Shown here: piece after piece, positions 43,493 through 52,211 of the stretch | How positions within the stretch are numbered: position 1 is the stretch's first letter | Layout of the letters: the number at the start of each line of letters is the position of its first letter | Source: Acinetobacter pittii ATCC 19004 = CIP 70.29 | GTDB taxonomy: Bacteria; Pseudomonadota; Gammaproteobacteria; Pseudomonadales; Moraxellaceae | DNA length: 64,000 bases | Direction of reading: 5' to 3' | Assembly (NCBI RefSeq): GCF_000369045.1 | Contig: NZ_KB849786.1 | Location: 789,906-853,905, forward strand | The notes under the pieces: generated by a model | The model's input: only the letters and a program-made list of their open reading frames with translations | Databases searched by the model: none | Told to the model about the DNA's origin: nothing | Translations under genes and position numbers: made by a program

Positions 43493-43912
43493 TTAGTGAT
43501 GACGACGGTGTTTTTTCTTCCAGTGTTTAGAAGATTTTTCTGTATAACGGTCTTTAGAGATTTTATTACCTAAAGCAGAACCACCCGCAGCACCTAAAGC
43601 AGCGCCGACATAACCACCGTTTGTACCACCCATGCTTTTACCAACGGTATAACCAGCACCACCACCTAAAGCACCGCCAATCGCAGATTCAGTACGGTGA
43701 CGACGGTCACTTGCAACAGCTGCACCACCAGCACCGCCTAAAGCAGCACCAATTGTTGCGCCTGATGTACCGCCCATGCTTTTACCAATTGCAGTACCTG
43801 CTACGCTACCTAAAGCAGAAGCGGCTGCTACATGTGTTGTATTGTCAGCATGTGCCACAGTAACCATTGAAGTTGCTAGAACAGCGCTACATAACCAAGC
43901 ATTTAATTTCAT
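43493..43912 (-). CDS. Glycine-zipper protein, short paralogue
   Basis: 139-residue exported protein with a signal peptide (MKLNAWLCSAVLATSMVTVA(HA)) and the same glycine-zipper core as its downstream neighbour (GTAIGKSMGGTSGATIGAAL; GGALGGGAGYTVGKSMGGTN). It ends in a short basic His/Lys tail (KHWKKKHRRHH) in place of the Arg/Asp/Tyr-rich tail. The two genes share upstream sequence (ATGTAA.AAAA; ATATGGAGAACC-like) and the downstream terminator, so they arose by tandem duplication followed by tail divergence. Function unknown. Confidence 0.8.
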   Translation of the reverse strand: MKLNAWLCSAVLATSMVTVAHADNTTHVAAASALGSVAGTAIGKSMGGTSGATIGAALGGAGGAAVASDRRHRTESAIGGALGGGAGYTVGKSMGGTNGGYVGAALGAAGGSALGNKISKDRYTEKSSKHWKKKHRRHH

Positions 43913-44104
43913 TTTTGACTCCGTGTCCCTAGTTGCAGGACCCTATATCTTTTGTTACGGCAAATGTAACAAAACACTTCTCCCCAAATATGGAGAACCA
44001 TCTTTTGATTATTGCAGTTTAGTGTCTGGTTTGTATGTTTTCTATTAAAATAGAATATTTAATACTCATATAGATAAATTAAGCTTTATTTAGTTTTGAC
44101 GGGG

Positions 44105-45007
44105 TTAGTCACGATCAGAACATAGAAAATTTATTAAAGCTCTTGTCGCAGACGACATATGTTTATGTTGTGCGTACAGTAAAGAAAAGGGCCGTGTGTG
44201 ACCTGCATAACCCTCAAGTAGGGGCTGCAATTTTCCTTGCCGGATCTTTTCATTAACAATAAAGCTATAACTCTGACATATTCCTAATCCACTTTCAGCA
44301 AGAGAAACTACTCCCAAAATATCTTCTTTTACTAAAATCCGATTTGATGGTATCCATTGAATTTCATTATCACCATTTTTAAAAAACCATGGAGTGACCT
44401 TACCTGTGCTCGGTAATTCAAAGGCAATACATTGGTGATGGTTTAAGTCTTCCAAAGTTTGAGGAACACCCATATGTTTTAAATAATCGGGTGAAGCAAC
44501 AAGTTGAAGAGGGGCAAGCTCCAAAGGTCTGGCAATGAGAGTGCTACTAGGAAGCTGACCTTGACGAATAGCTAAATCAAATCCTTCCGCAATTAAATCG
44601 ACGTTTCGATTTGAAATACTGACTTCAATTTGAATATCTGGATATTGCAAAAGAAATTTTTGTAGTAATTCTGGAAGGCGATAGTGTCCATAGGTAGTGG
44701 GTACGCTTAATTTAATTTTGCCGGAAATTTGCAGTTGCTTACCTTGAATAGCACGCTCTGCATGGTCAATTAACTGAAATGCATGTTGCATCTTTTCATA
44801 ATAAAGTTGACCAGCTTCAGTCAGGCTCAAATGACGAGTTGTTCTTCTAAAAAACTGAATGCCAAGTTTTTTCTCTAGCCGCGTAATTGTTCTACTAATG
44901 ACTGAAGGAGTTGTTGCTAAATAAATTGCAGCTGCACTAATAGAAAGCTTCTCAGCCACAATTAAAAACACTTCAATATCGGCAAGATGGTCAAATTGAC
45001 GTGACAT
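44105..45007 (-). CDS. LysR family transcriptional regulator
   Basis: 300-residue regulator. The N-terminal winged helix-turn-helix is at about residues 8-65 (LADIEVFLIVAEKLSISAAA; TTPSVISRTITRLEKKLGIQ; FFRRTTRHLSLTEAG). The C-terminal substrate-binding domain starts near residue 93 (GKIKLSVPTTYGHYRLPELL). The CrgA-like subgroup is suggested by the RTTRxLSLTEAG motif. It is divergent from an exported DJ-1/PfpI-family gene over a 116-base gap, so it most likely controls that gene and itself. Inducer unknown. Confidence 0.93.
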   Translation of the reverse strand: MSRQFDHLADIEVFLIVAEKLSISAAAIYLATTPSVISRTITRLEKKLGIQFFRRTTRHLSLTEAGQLYYEKMQHAFQLIDHAERAIQGKQLQISGKIKLSVPTTYGHYRLPELLQKFLLQYPDIQIEVSISNRNVDLIAEGFDLAIRQGQLPSSTLIARPLELAPLQLVASPDYLKHMGVPQTLEDLNHHQCIAFELPSTGKVTPWFFKNGDNEIQWIPSNRILVKEDILGVVSLAESGLGICQSYSFIVNEKIRQGKLQPLLEGYAGHTRPFSLLYAQHKHMSSATRALINFLCSDRD

Positions 45008-45123
45008 TTAGTCTTCAAACGCAAAAAAGATTTGCAAAGGTGGTTGTTTATCTACCTGATTGGTAAAAATAGAATATATCCATCCAAAATATAAATCCAG
45101 CAAATGGTTGGAATGAAGGTCGA

Positions 45124-45966
45124 ATGATGAAATCTCTAAATAAAATAATGCTTGCAGTAGTTGCCGTTTCAGCAGCATTCAGTGCAAATGCTGCTCATGT
45201 GTTGATTGTATTGTCTGATGAGGCGCATTTAGAGCTAAAAAAAGGTCATATTTTTAAAACAGGCTTTTACTTAAATGAGTTGATGCAACCTACAAAAATG
45301 CTTTTAGATGCAGGTCATACAGTAACTTTCGCTACACCAAAAGGGAAAGCTCCAACCTTAGATGAATCATCAAATAATGCGATGTATTTTAACCAAGATG
45401 AAAAAGCATTAAAGCAATATGCAGATTTATTGCATGATCTAAAATTAACATCTGCTCAAGATTCTCCAGTTGTAAGCCTATCTCGTATTGAACAAATTGG
45501 TGTGGGTCAGTTTGATGCTATTTATATTCCAGGTGGGCATGCACCTATGCAAGATCTATTAAAAGATAAACAACTTGGAAAAGTACTTACAGCTTTCCAT
45601 AAAGCTGGTAAACCTACTGCGTTGGTCTGTCATGGTCCTATTGCATTGATGTCTACTTTACCTAATGCCTCGGAAGTAGTTGGTCAACTCGAACAAGGTA
45701 AAACAGTGAAAACTGGCGAATGGATTTATAAAAATTATCGAATGACGGTGATTAGTAATCAGGAAGAAGAGCAGGCTAAAGCTTTATTAAAAGGTGGAGA
45801 AATGAAATTTTATCCACAAACGGCTTTACAGTCACTTGGCGCTAAGTATCAAAGTAATACCACTGCGTGGACTCCAAACGTAGTGGTGGACCGTGAACTT
45901 ATTACAGGACAAAATCCAGCGTCAGCTGTTTTGGTGGGCAAAGCCTTATTAGAAAAATTAAAATAA
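45124..45966 (+). CDS. Exported DJ-1/PfpI family (Hsp31-like) protein
   Basis: 280-residue type 1 glutamine amidotransferase-like protein. A signal peptide (MMKSLNKIMLAVVAVSAAFS, cleavage after ANA) directs it to the periplasm, which is unusual for this family. The nucleophile elbow is Cys in TALVCHGPIALM (about residue 174), with an upstream Glu-containing strand (IPGGHAPMQDLL) as in Hsp31/DJ-1 glyoxalase III-type proteins. Possible roles are detoxification of aldehydes or repair of glycated proteins; these are inferences. Either of two adjacent ATGs (45124, 45127) may be used. It is divergent from the LysR gene. Confidence 0.85.
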   Translation: MMKSLNKIMLAVVAVSAAFSANAAHVLIVLSDEAHLELKKGHIFKTGFYLNELMQPTKMLLDAGHTVTFATPKGKAPTLDESSNNAMYFNQDEKALKQYADLLHDLKLTSAQDSPVVSLSRIEQIGVGQFDAIYIPGGHAPMQDLLKDKQLGKVLTAFHKAGKPTALVCHGPIALMSTLPNASEVVGQLEQGKTVKTGEWIYKNYRMTVISNQEEEQAKALLKGGEMKFYPQTALQSLGAKYQSNTTAWTPNVVVDRELITGQNPASAVLVGKALLEKLK

Positions 45967-46257
45967 GTAGGCGGGGCAAAAGAGGTTTTTAAACAAAGCC
46001 TCTATTGTCATATAGAGGAAAAAGATGACTTATTATTTCTTACAGAACAGCCAAATTATAGGCAAGTAAATAAAACTTATTCGAAATCATTATATTTATA
46101 CGCCTCTACTTATTGGGAAAGTTGATGAATTGGCTGATTATATATGTCATTTAAGCAGCATAATCTGTAAACTATGCGCTATTTTTACGATTTTGCTTAT
46201 CTTCTATACTTACATAGCCTTCGATAAGCTTTTTGGACTTTTGAGATATTTCCTCTT
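45967..46257. other. Gap between DJ-1-like gene and prfA
   Basis: No gene seen. A CCTCTAT (45999-46005) / ATAGAGG (46012-46018) type hairpin without a T tract lies behind the DJ-1-like gene. The right half would hold the prfA promoter. Confidence 0.4.
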
Positions 46258-47346
46258 ATGAAAGCGTCACTCCGTTTACGACTTGATCAACTCTGTGATC
46301 GACATGAAGAACTTACTGCATTGCTTGCAGATGCTGAAGTGATCTCCGATAACAAACGTTTCCGTAAATTGTCTCGTGAACATAGTGATTTATCTGAAAT
46401 TACCGAAGTTTGGGGCAAATACCGTCAAGCAGAAGAAGATATTGAAACTGCTGAAATGATGAAGTCTGAACCAGACTTTAAAGATATGGCAGAAGAAGAA
46501 ATTCAAGCCAATAAAACATTGCTTGAAGAATTAGAAAGCCAGCTCAACATTTTGATGATTCCAAAAGATCCAAATGACTCTAATGCGGCTTATTTAGAAA
46601 TCCGTGCTGGAACAGGTGGTGATGAAGCTGCGATTTTCTCTGGTGATTTGTTCCGTATGTACAGCAAATATGCCGAGACACAAGGCTGGCGTATTGAAGT
46701 CCTTTCTGAAAATGAAGGCGAGCATGGTGGCTTTAAAGAAGTTATTTGCCGTGTAGATGGTGATGGCGTTTACGGTCGCTTAAAGTTTGAAAGTGGTGCT
46801 CACCGTGTGCAACGTGTTCCAGCCACTGAATCACAAGGTCGTGTGCATACATCAGCGTGTACAGTTGCGATCTTGCCTGAAATTGATGTTGATACCAACG
46901 TTGAAATTAATCCGGCAGATTTACGTATCGATACTTACCGTGCATCAGGTGCGGGTGGTCAGCACATTAACAAAACCGATTCAGCGGTGCGTATCACTCA
47001 CATTCCAACCGGGACAGTCGTTGAGTGTCAAGAAGAGCGTTCACAGCATAAAAACAAAGCTAAGGCGATGGCATTGTTAGTATCGCGTTTAGAAAATGCT
47101 AAACGTGCAGCAGCCGACGCAGCAACTTCTGAGATGCGCCGTGATTTGGTTGGTTCTGGTGATCGTTCTGAACGTATCCGTACCTATAACTACCCACAAG
47201 GTCGTATGACGGACCATCGTATTAACCTAACTTTATATAAGTTAGACGCGATTATGGAAGGTGATTTAACTGAATTGCTCGATAGCTTACATCGTGAATA
47301 TCAGGCAGATCAGCTTGCGATGCTTGCACAGGAAAATGGCGGCTAA
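46258..47346 (+). CDS. prfA: Peptide chain release factor 1
   Basis: 362-residue class I release factor for UAA and UAG stop codons. The stop-codon recognition tripeptide PAT is at residues 188-190 ([15 protein letters not shown]). The catalytic GGQ is at 233-235 ([20 protein letters not shown]), whose Gln is methylated by PrmC. Length is normal (E. coli 360). The downstream prmC start overlaps its stop codon (TAATG), coupling the modification enzyme to its substrate. Confidence 0.98.
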   Translation: MKASLRLRLDQLCDRHEELTALLADAEVISDNKRFRKLSREHSDLSEITEVWGKYRQAEEDIETAEMMKSEPDFKDMAEEEIQANKTLLEELESQLNILMIPKDPNDSNAAYLEIRAGTGGDEAAIFSGDLFRMYSKYAETQGWRIEVLSENEGEHGGFKEVICRVDGDGVYGRLKFESGAHRVQRVPATESQGRVHTSACTVAILPEIDVDTNVEINPADLRIDTYRASGAGGQHINKTDSAVRITHIPTGTVVECQEERSQHKNKAKAMALLVSRLENAKRAAADAATSEMRRDLVGSGDRSERIRTYNYPQGRMTDHRINLTLYKLDAIMEGDLTELLDSLHREYQADQLAMLAQENGG

Positions 47347-48161
47347 TGAATATTGCTCAAGCGCTTGCAATTCGTGGTGAGCCTGACAGTTATGAACGGC
47401 AAGAAAATGCTTGGTTACTTGAGCATTTTCTAAAAATCAATTCGCTTGAATTAAAGTTTAGACTTGAGCAAGAGTTAACTGCCAAACAAGAGCAAGATTA
47501 CTTGGCTGGTCTAGAACGTATCCAAAATGGTGAGCCTTTAGCTTATGTGACGGGTTCACAGCCATTTTGGACGCTCGATTTAAAAGTAACGTCTGATACT
47601 TTAGTGCCACGTCCAGATACTGAAGTTTTAGTTGAAACCGTTTTAAATCTAAATTTGCCAAATACTGCAAATATTGTTGATTTGGGAACGGGAACAGGTG
47701 CAATTGCGCTTGCATTAGCAAGTGAACGTCCAGATTGGCAAGTCACGGCAACTGATATTTATGCGCCTACTTTAGAAGTCGCAAAAGTAAATGCACAAGC
47801 ACATGATTTGCAACGTGTGAAATTTGCCTGCGGCGCTTGGTTTGACGCACTTGAACCACAAAAGTTTGATTTAATTGTTTCTAATCCGCCGTACATTGAC
47901 CCTGAAGATGAACACATGCAAGCTTTGGCTACAGAACCACGCCGTGCATTGGTTGCAGATCATCAGGGACTGGCTGATATTGAAATTATTATTGCTCAAG
48001 GGAAAAACTGGTTAAAACCGCAAGGCTGGATTGCACTAGAGCATGGTTATGATCAGGGACAAGCAGTTCGAGATATTTTCACAGAGCATGGTTTTAGTGA
48101 GATTAAAACCATTCAAGACTATGGCCAAAATGATCGAGTCACTTTGGCATGCTGGATTTAA
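47346..48161 (+). CDS. prmC: Release factor glutamine methyltransferase PrmC
   Basis: 271-residue SAM-dependent enzyme that N5-methylates the GGQ glutamine of RF1 and RF2. The SAM loop is IVDLGTGTGAIALALASERP (residues 110-129). The substrate-binding NPPY is at 180-183 (DLIVSNPPYIDPEDE). Length matches E. coli PrmC (277). Translationally coupled to prfA. Its stop is only two bases from the stop of the convergent permease gene, leaving no room for a separate terminator. Confidence 0.97.
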   Translation: MNIAQALAIRGEPDSYERQENAWLLEHFLKINSLELKFRLEQELTAKQEQDYLAGLERIQNGEPLAYVTGSQPFWTLDLKVTSDTLVPRPDTEVLVETVLNLNLPNTANIVDLGTGTGAIALALASERPDWQVTATDIYAPTLEVAKVNAQAHDLQRVKFACGAWFDALEPQKFDLIVSNPPYIDPEDEHMQALATEPRRALVADHQGLADIEIIIAQGKNWLKPQGWIALEHGYDQGQAVRDIFTEHGFSEIKTIQDYGQNDRVTLACWI

Positions 48162-48163
48162 AA

Positions 48164-49003
48164 TTACTTTTGTAGTGTATCTCGCCAACGTAATAACCAG
48201 TTTTCGATAAGTTTCATTAAGGTATCGGTTACTTTACCCAATAGCGCCAATAAAATAATTGCAATGATAACAATATCAGGTCGAGACGTTTCTCGGCCAT
48301 CACTGAGTAAATAGCCAATCCCTTGAGTGGCTGCAATCAGTTCAGCTGCAATCATAAACATCCAAGACAAACTTAAGCTGTTGCGTAAACCCGTTAAAAT
48401 GCCTGGAGAGGCTGCCGGTAAAATAATAGATATAATCCGCTGAAAAGCATTAAGCCGATAAACTTTTCCAACTTCAATGAGCTTTTTATCTACATTATGA
48501 ATTGCTGCAACTGTATTGGTATAGGTTGGAAAGAATGCTCCGATTGCAATCAATGTAATTTTAGAACCTTCATCAATTCCTAACCAAAGCAATAACAGGG
48601 GAATCCAAGCAAGACTTGGAATTGATTTAATTGCTGAAAAAGTTGGTTCTAAATAAGCTTCTGCTTCTTTACTTAATCCAACCCAAATCGCAAAAATTAA
48701 ACCTAAACCGCTTCCTATAATAAAGCCCAACAGAACACGCCATGTACTAATATAAATATGAGCAAACAGGTCGCTATGAGCTAAATCTAAAAAAGATTGC
48801 CATAAACTAGAAGGTGCAGGCAGTAGATAAGCATCGATATAGCCATTTCTGACTAAAAACTCGCAAGCCGTTAAAAAGATAAGTGGAATGAGTAGCGCTT
48901 TAAACCACAGTGTAAATTTATGGTTTAGATGCTTTTTCTCAGATTTTAAAGCCTGCTGAGCTAAGAAGTGATTTAGCTCAGCTTTGTTAAGTGAATCACT
49001 CAT
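48164..49003 (-). CDS. SsuC-type ABC transporter permease
   Basis: 279-residue inner-membrane permease of the SsuC/TauC family for aliphatic sulfonates or related anions. It has about six membrane spans and the EAA loop (VDKKLIEVGKVYRLNAFQRI; ISIILPAASPGILTGLRNSL). It is followed on its strand by nothing and preceded by a periplasmic binding protein gene, 3 bases apart. No ATPase (SsuB) is encoded nearby, so the pair must borrow one or rely on a distant gene. Substrate not certain. Confidence 0.88.
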   Translation of the reverse strand: MSDSLNKAELNHFLAQQALKSEKKHLNHKFTLWFKALLIPLIFLTACEFLVRNGYIDAYLLPAPSSLWQSFLDLAHSDLFAHIYISTWRVLLGFIIGSGLGLIFAIWVGLSKEAEAYLEPTFSAIKSIPSLAWIPLLLLWLGIDEGSKITLIAIGAFFPTYTNTVAAIHNVDKKLIEVGKVYRLNAFQRIISIILPAASPGILTGLRNSLSLSWMFMIAAELIAATQGIGYLLSDGRETSRPDIVIIAIILLALLGKVTDTLMKLIENWLLRWRDTLQK

Positions 49004-49006
49004 ATA

Positions 49007-49981
49007 CTATTTCACGACTTTTTGAGCAAAACGTGGGTCTAGCAACTGATCAACCACTTGATTGACGTTAGTACCTTTTCTAACCAAATCTTCTTCAGTC
49101 AAAATTTTCCCAGAACGTTTTAGCGCTTGTGCTTGAGTTGCTGATGGAATGCTTTGATCGAAGTTGGTTCGGCTCAGTTGTAGTTTAGCCACAGGTAGAG
49201 GAAGTTTTGATTCTTGAGCTAAAAGTGCTGCCACTTTATCTGGATTGGCTTTTGCCCATTTTCGGGCTTGTTCATAGGCTTTAATAACGGCCTCTACCGC
49301 TTCAGGGCTTTGCTTTGCAAAATCTTCTTTAACGCTCAGTACACTATAGCTATTAAATCCAACATTACGATAAAGCAATTTGGCACCCGATTGAATTTGA
49401 GCAGAAGCCATTAATGGATCAAGTCCAGCCCAAGCATCTACTTGGCCACGCTCTAATGCAGTTTTGCCGTCTGGGTGTTGTAGATGAACCAGTTGTACAT
49501 CACGTTTACTCAAACCGACAGTATCTAGTGCTTGTAGTGTAAATAAGAAAGGATCGGTTCCTTTGGTAGCTGCAATTTTTTTACCTTTTAAATCTTTTAG
49601 GCTTTTAATTGGTGAATTTTTTGCGATAACAAGCGCGGTCCATTCCGGTTGGCTTTGTACATAAACAGTTTTAATTGGACTACCATTCGCTCGACTTAAT
49701 ACAGCAGCTAATCCAGCGGTAGAAGCAAAATCGATGCTGTTACTGTTGAGATATTCTAATGAGCGGTTACTACCTTGACTAAAAACCCATTTAATTTGGG
49801 TATTTGGCAGTGCTTTTTCGAGAAGTTTTTGATCTTTAACGACTAAACTAGTTGGTGCATAGTAAGCATAATCAAGCTTAAGCGTAGTCGGAATTGCTGC
49901 AAAAGCAGATGAAGTAAATACAAACCCCAATGTTGATGCCAACAAAGTCTTTGGTAGAGAAAATTTTGATTTTAAAGACAT
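49007..49981 (-). CDS. Aliphatic sulfonate-type substrate-binding protein (SsuA-like)
   Basis: 324-residue periplasmic binding protein. The signal peptide is about MSLKSKFSLPKTLLASTLGF, ending SSAFA. The mature part has the SsuA/TauA hallmarks: KLDYAYYAPTSLVVKDQKLL, TKGTDPFLFTLQALDTVGLS and ERGQVDAWAGLDPLMASAQI. It probably binds sulfonates as a sulfur source; nitrate- or thiamine-precursor-binding relatives are alternatives. It precedes the permease gene by 3 bases. There is no ssuB, ssuD or ssuE in the window. Confidence 0.87.
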   Translation of the reverse strand: MSLKSKFSLPKTLLASTLGFVFTSSAFAAIPTTLKLDYAYYAPTSLVVKDQKLLEKALPNTQIKWVFSQGSNRSLEYLNSNSIDFASTAGLAAVLSRANGSPIKTVYVQSQPEWTALVIAKNSPIKSLKDLKGKKIAATKGTDPFLFTLQALDTVGLSKRDVQLVHLQHPDGKTALERGQVDAWAGLDPLMASAQIQSGAKLLYRNVGFNSYSVLSVKEDFAKQSPEAVEAVIKAYEQARKWAKANPDKVAALLAQESKLPLPVAKLQLSRTNFDQSIPSATQAQALKRSGKILTEEDLVRKGTNVNQVVDQLLDPRFAQKVVK

Positions 49982-50223
49982 GATAAAAATAAAACCGAAA
50001 TGAAATAAGAGATCATCCTTTCACGTGTTTAGAGGCTTATGAACTTAGTTATTTTGATTTATAAATCAGTTTGAAAGATAAAAGTTTGAATAAAACTATA
50101 AAACACTGTTTTTATGAATATTATTAAGTTTTAAATAAAGCGTTTATCTGAAATATTGAATTTAAAATACATAAATATCATAAGCTTAAGCTCTAATGCC
50201 TTAAGCTTTATTCGATGTATATG

Positions 50224-51252
50224 TTATTGCTTGTGTGCAGTTAAATTATCTCGATACGCACCTGGGCTGACACCTGTCCATTTTTTAAAAGCACGGTGAA
50301 ATGCACTTGGGTCATGGAAGCTTAAATCTTCACTAATATCTTGAATTGAGTCATTCGTTTTGCTTAAGCGTTGAACAGCAATATCACAGCGGATTTCATT
50401 TTTAATTTGTTGATAGCTTACACCTTCATGTTTCAGTCTACGTTGAACGGTGGCTTCTGAAATATTGAGTTGGTGAGCTACATCTTTAAGTTCGGGCCAT
50501 TGTGCAGGGTGGAGTTTCAATAAATGGCGACGAATAAGTACACTTAAGGCATTTTCATTTTTAAAGCGAACTAAAAGATTTTGCGGAGTTTGCTCTAAAA
50601 AATCATAAAGCGCTTTTTTATCTTTTTTAATTTTAATATCTAAATAGTGGGCATCGAACTCAACTCGATTTACTTCAGCATTAAATTGAATATCTTCACC
50701 AAAACGAACTAAATAGTCCTGAATATCTTGAGGTTTAGGACAACGTACCATAATAGTATTTAAACCAATTCGCTGGTCTATCAACCAGCACATAAGTCCG
50801 TGTACTAATATTAAAAAGGTTGCGTAGGTAAACATACGTTTAGGTTGTCCATGATCATGAATCACTAAATAAGCTTTGTCTTGTTCTCGAATGAGTTCTC
50901 CGTGCATATCATCTAAAACAAAGTTAAAAAACTTCAAAATATCGTAGAGTGCTTTTTCTAAAGTTTCAGCTGTACTGACGAGTTTAGTCAGTAATTTATA
51001 GCTTCCACGACGCATGGGGTGGCTATCCATCCCAAAAAATTCATCGTTCATGGCATTGGCAAGCTCTATCCACAATTGGGCATACGTCGTAACAGGCACA
51101 CGTGCCTTTGGAGACATAAGCAATTCAGCGGGGATGCCTGCTTTATTTAGAATTATTTGTGTATTTAGGCCTTTGGCATAAGCCGCACTCAGTGCTTCAT
51201 GTACTAGTGCAATCGAAATTGTGCCTTTACTTAAAGAAGATTGGACAACCAT
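50224..51252 (-). CDS. AraC family transcriptional regulator
   Basis: 342-residue regulator. The N-terminal part is an arabinose-binding-like ligand domain of the OruR/ArgR-type group (about residues 30-210). The C-terminal part is the double helix-turn-helix: LKDVAHQLNISEATVQRRLK, then HEGVSYQQIKNEIRCDIAVQ; the second motif DISEDLSFHDPSAFHRAFKK, then WTGVSPGAYR. It is divergent from an SDR dehydrogenase/acyl-CoA dehydrogenase pair over 169 bases, and likely activates it in response to a fatty-acid or branched-chain substrate; inference. Confidence 0.92.
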   Translation of the reverse strand: MVVQSSLSKGTISIALVHEALSAAYAKGLNTQIILNKAGIPAELLMSPKARVPVTTYAQLWIELANAMNDEFFGMDSHPMRRGSYKLLTKLVSTAETLEKALYDILKFFNFVLDDMHGELIREQDKAYLVIHDHGQPKRMFTYATFLILVHGLMCWLIDQRIGLNTIMVRCPKPQDIQDYLVRFGEDIQFNAEVNRVEFDAHYLDIKIKKDKKALYDFLEQTPQNLLVRFKNENALSVLIRRHLLKLHPAQWPELKDVAHQLNISEATVQRRLKHEGVSYQQIKNEIRCDIAVQRLSKTNDSIQDISEDLSFHDPSAFHRAFKKWTGVSPGAYRDNLTAHKQ

Positions 51253-51421
51253 GTCAAAGACTCATATTTTCTTCATATATTTCAAGTGAAATACTGCATA
51301 TTTAAAATTTGGATTGATCAAAAGCTGCAAACATTTTGAGGCTTTTTGAAATTGTATCGGAAAACAACAACTTTTACTCTCACTACTAAGTTTAAAGAAC
51401 ATTTCTATAGGACATTACATA

Positions 51422-52192
51422 ATGAAAATTCAAGGGAAACATTTCGTAATTACAGGTGGTGGCTCTGGTTTGGGTGCTGCAACAGCTGAGTATTTAGTCC
51501 AGCAAGGTGCTTCAGTTACCTTGGTAGACATGAATATAGAAGCAGGCGAGCAACAAGCGAAACAGTTGGGGCCAAAAGCTGACTTTGTAAAACTTGATGT
51601 AACCGATGAAGCGGCTGCTGAACAGTTCTTTAAAGATGTGTTAGTAAAACATGGTCGTTTACATGGTTTGGTTAACTGTGCCGGTATTGGCCCTTCTGCA
51701 AAAGTAGTTGGTCGTGAAGGCGTACATGATTTGGCATTATTTTCAAAGACTTTAAATATTAATGTTACAGGTACATTTAACATGCTGCGTTTTGCAGCAG
51801 ATGCAATGAGTAAAAACACGGTTGAAGAAGGTGAAGAAGACCGTGGTGTAATTGTTAACACTGCGTCTGTGGCAGCATTTGATGGTCAAATTGGTCAGGC
51901 TGCGTATTCTGCATCAAAAGGCGCTATCGTGGCGATGACTTTGCCGATTGCTCGTGAGCTTGCGCGACATGCCATTCGTATTATGACCATTGCACCGGGA
52001 ATTATGGAAACCCCAATGCTTAAGGGGATGCCACAAAATGTACAAGATGCTTTAGGGCAAATGGTGCCGTACCCATCTCGTTTAGGAAAACCAGAAGAAT
52101 TTGCCCGTTTGGTGGCACATATTGCTGAAAACTCTTACTTAAATGGTGAAGTCATCCGTCTAGATGGTGCAATTCGTATGGCAGCAAAATAA
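51422..52192 (+). CDS. SDR dehydrogenase, 3-hydroxyacyl-CoA dehydrogenase type 2-like
   Basis: 256-residue classical short-chain dehydrogenase. The NAD-binding motif is TGGGSGLG (residues 11-18), NCAGIG is at 85-90, catalytic Ser149 is in NTASVAAFDGQ, and Tyr162/Lys166 are in YSASK. GVIVNTASVAAFDGQIGQAA and IAPGIMETPML closely resemble HSD17B10/3-hydroxyacyl-CoA dehydrogenase type 2 enzymes, which oxidise 3-hydroxy-2-methylbutyryl-CoA in isoleucine breakdown. The adjacent acyl-CoA dehydrogenase supports a beta-oxidation-type role. It is preceded by TAGGACATT. An AraC regulator is divergent. Confidence 0.92.
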   Translation: MKIQGKHFVITGGGSGLGAATAEYLVQQGASVTLVDMNIEAGEQQAKQLGPKADFVKLDVTDEAAAEQFFKDVLVKHGRLHGLVNCAGIGPSAKVVGREGVHDLALFSKTLNINVTGTFNMLRFAADAMSKNTVEEGEEDRGVIVNTASVAAFDGQIGQAAYSASKGAIVAMTLPIARELARHAIRIMTIAPGIMETPMLKGMPQNVQDALGQMVPYPSRLGKPEEFARLVAHIAENSYLNGEVIRLDGAIRMAAK

Positions 52193-52211
52193 TAAAAATA
52201 AGGATGCTGAA

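Noticed and set aside
42900-43900. Repeated short blocks resembling a repeat array
   Set aside because: They are the coding repeats of two paralogous glycine-zipper proteins, not CRISPR or intergenic repeats.
51430-51861. 143-codon leftward ORF
   Set aside because: Antisense shadow of the SDR dehydrogenase, whose reading frame has all family motifs.
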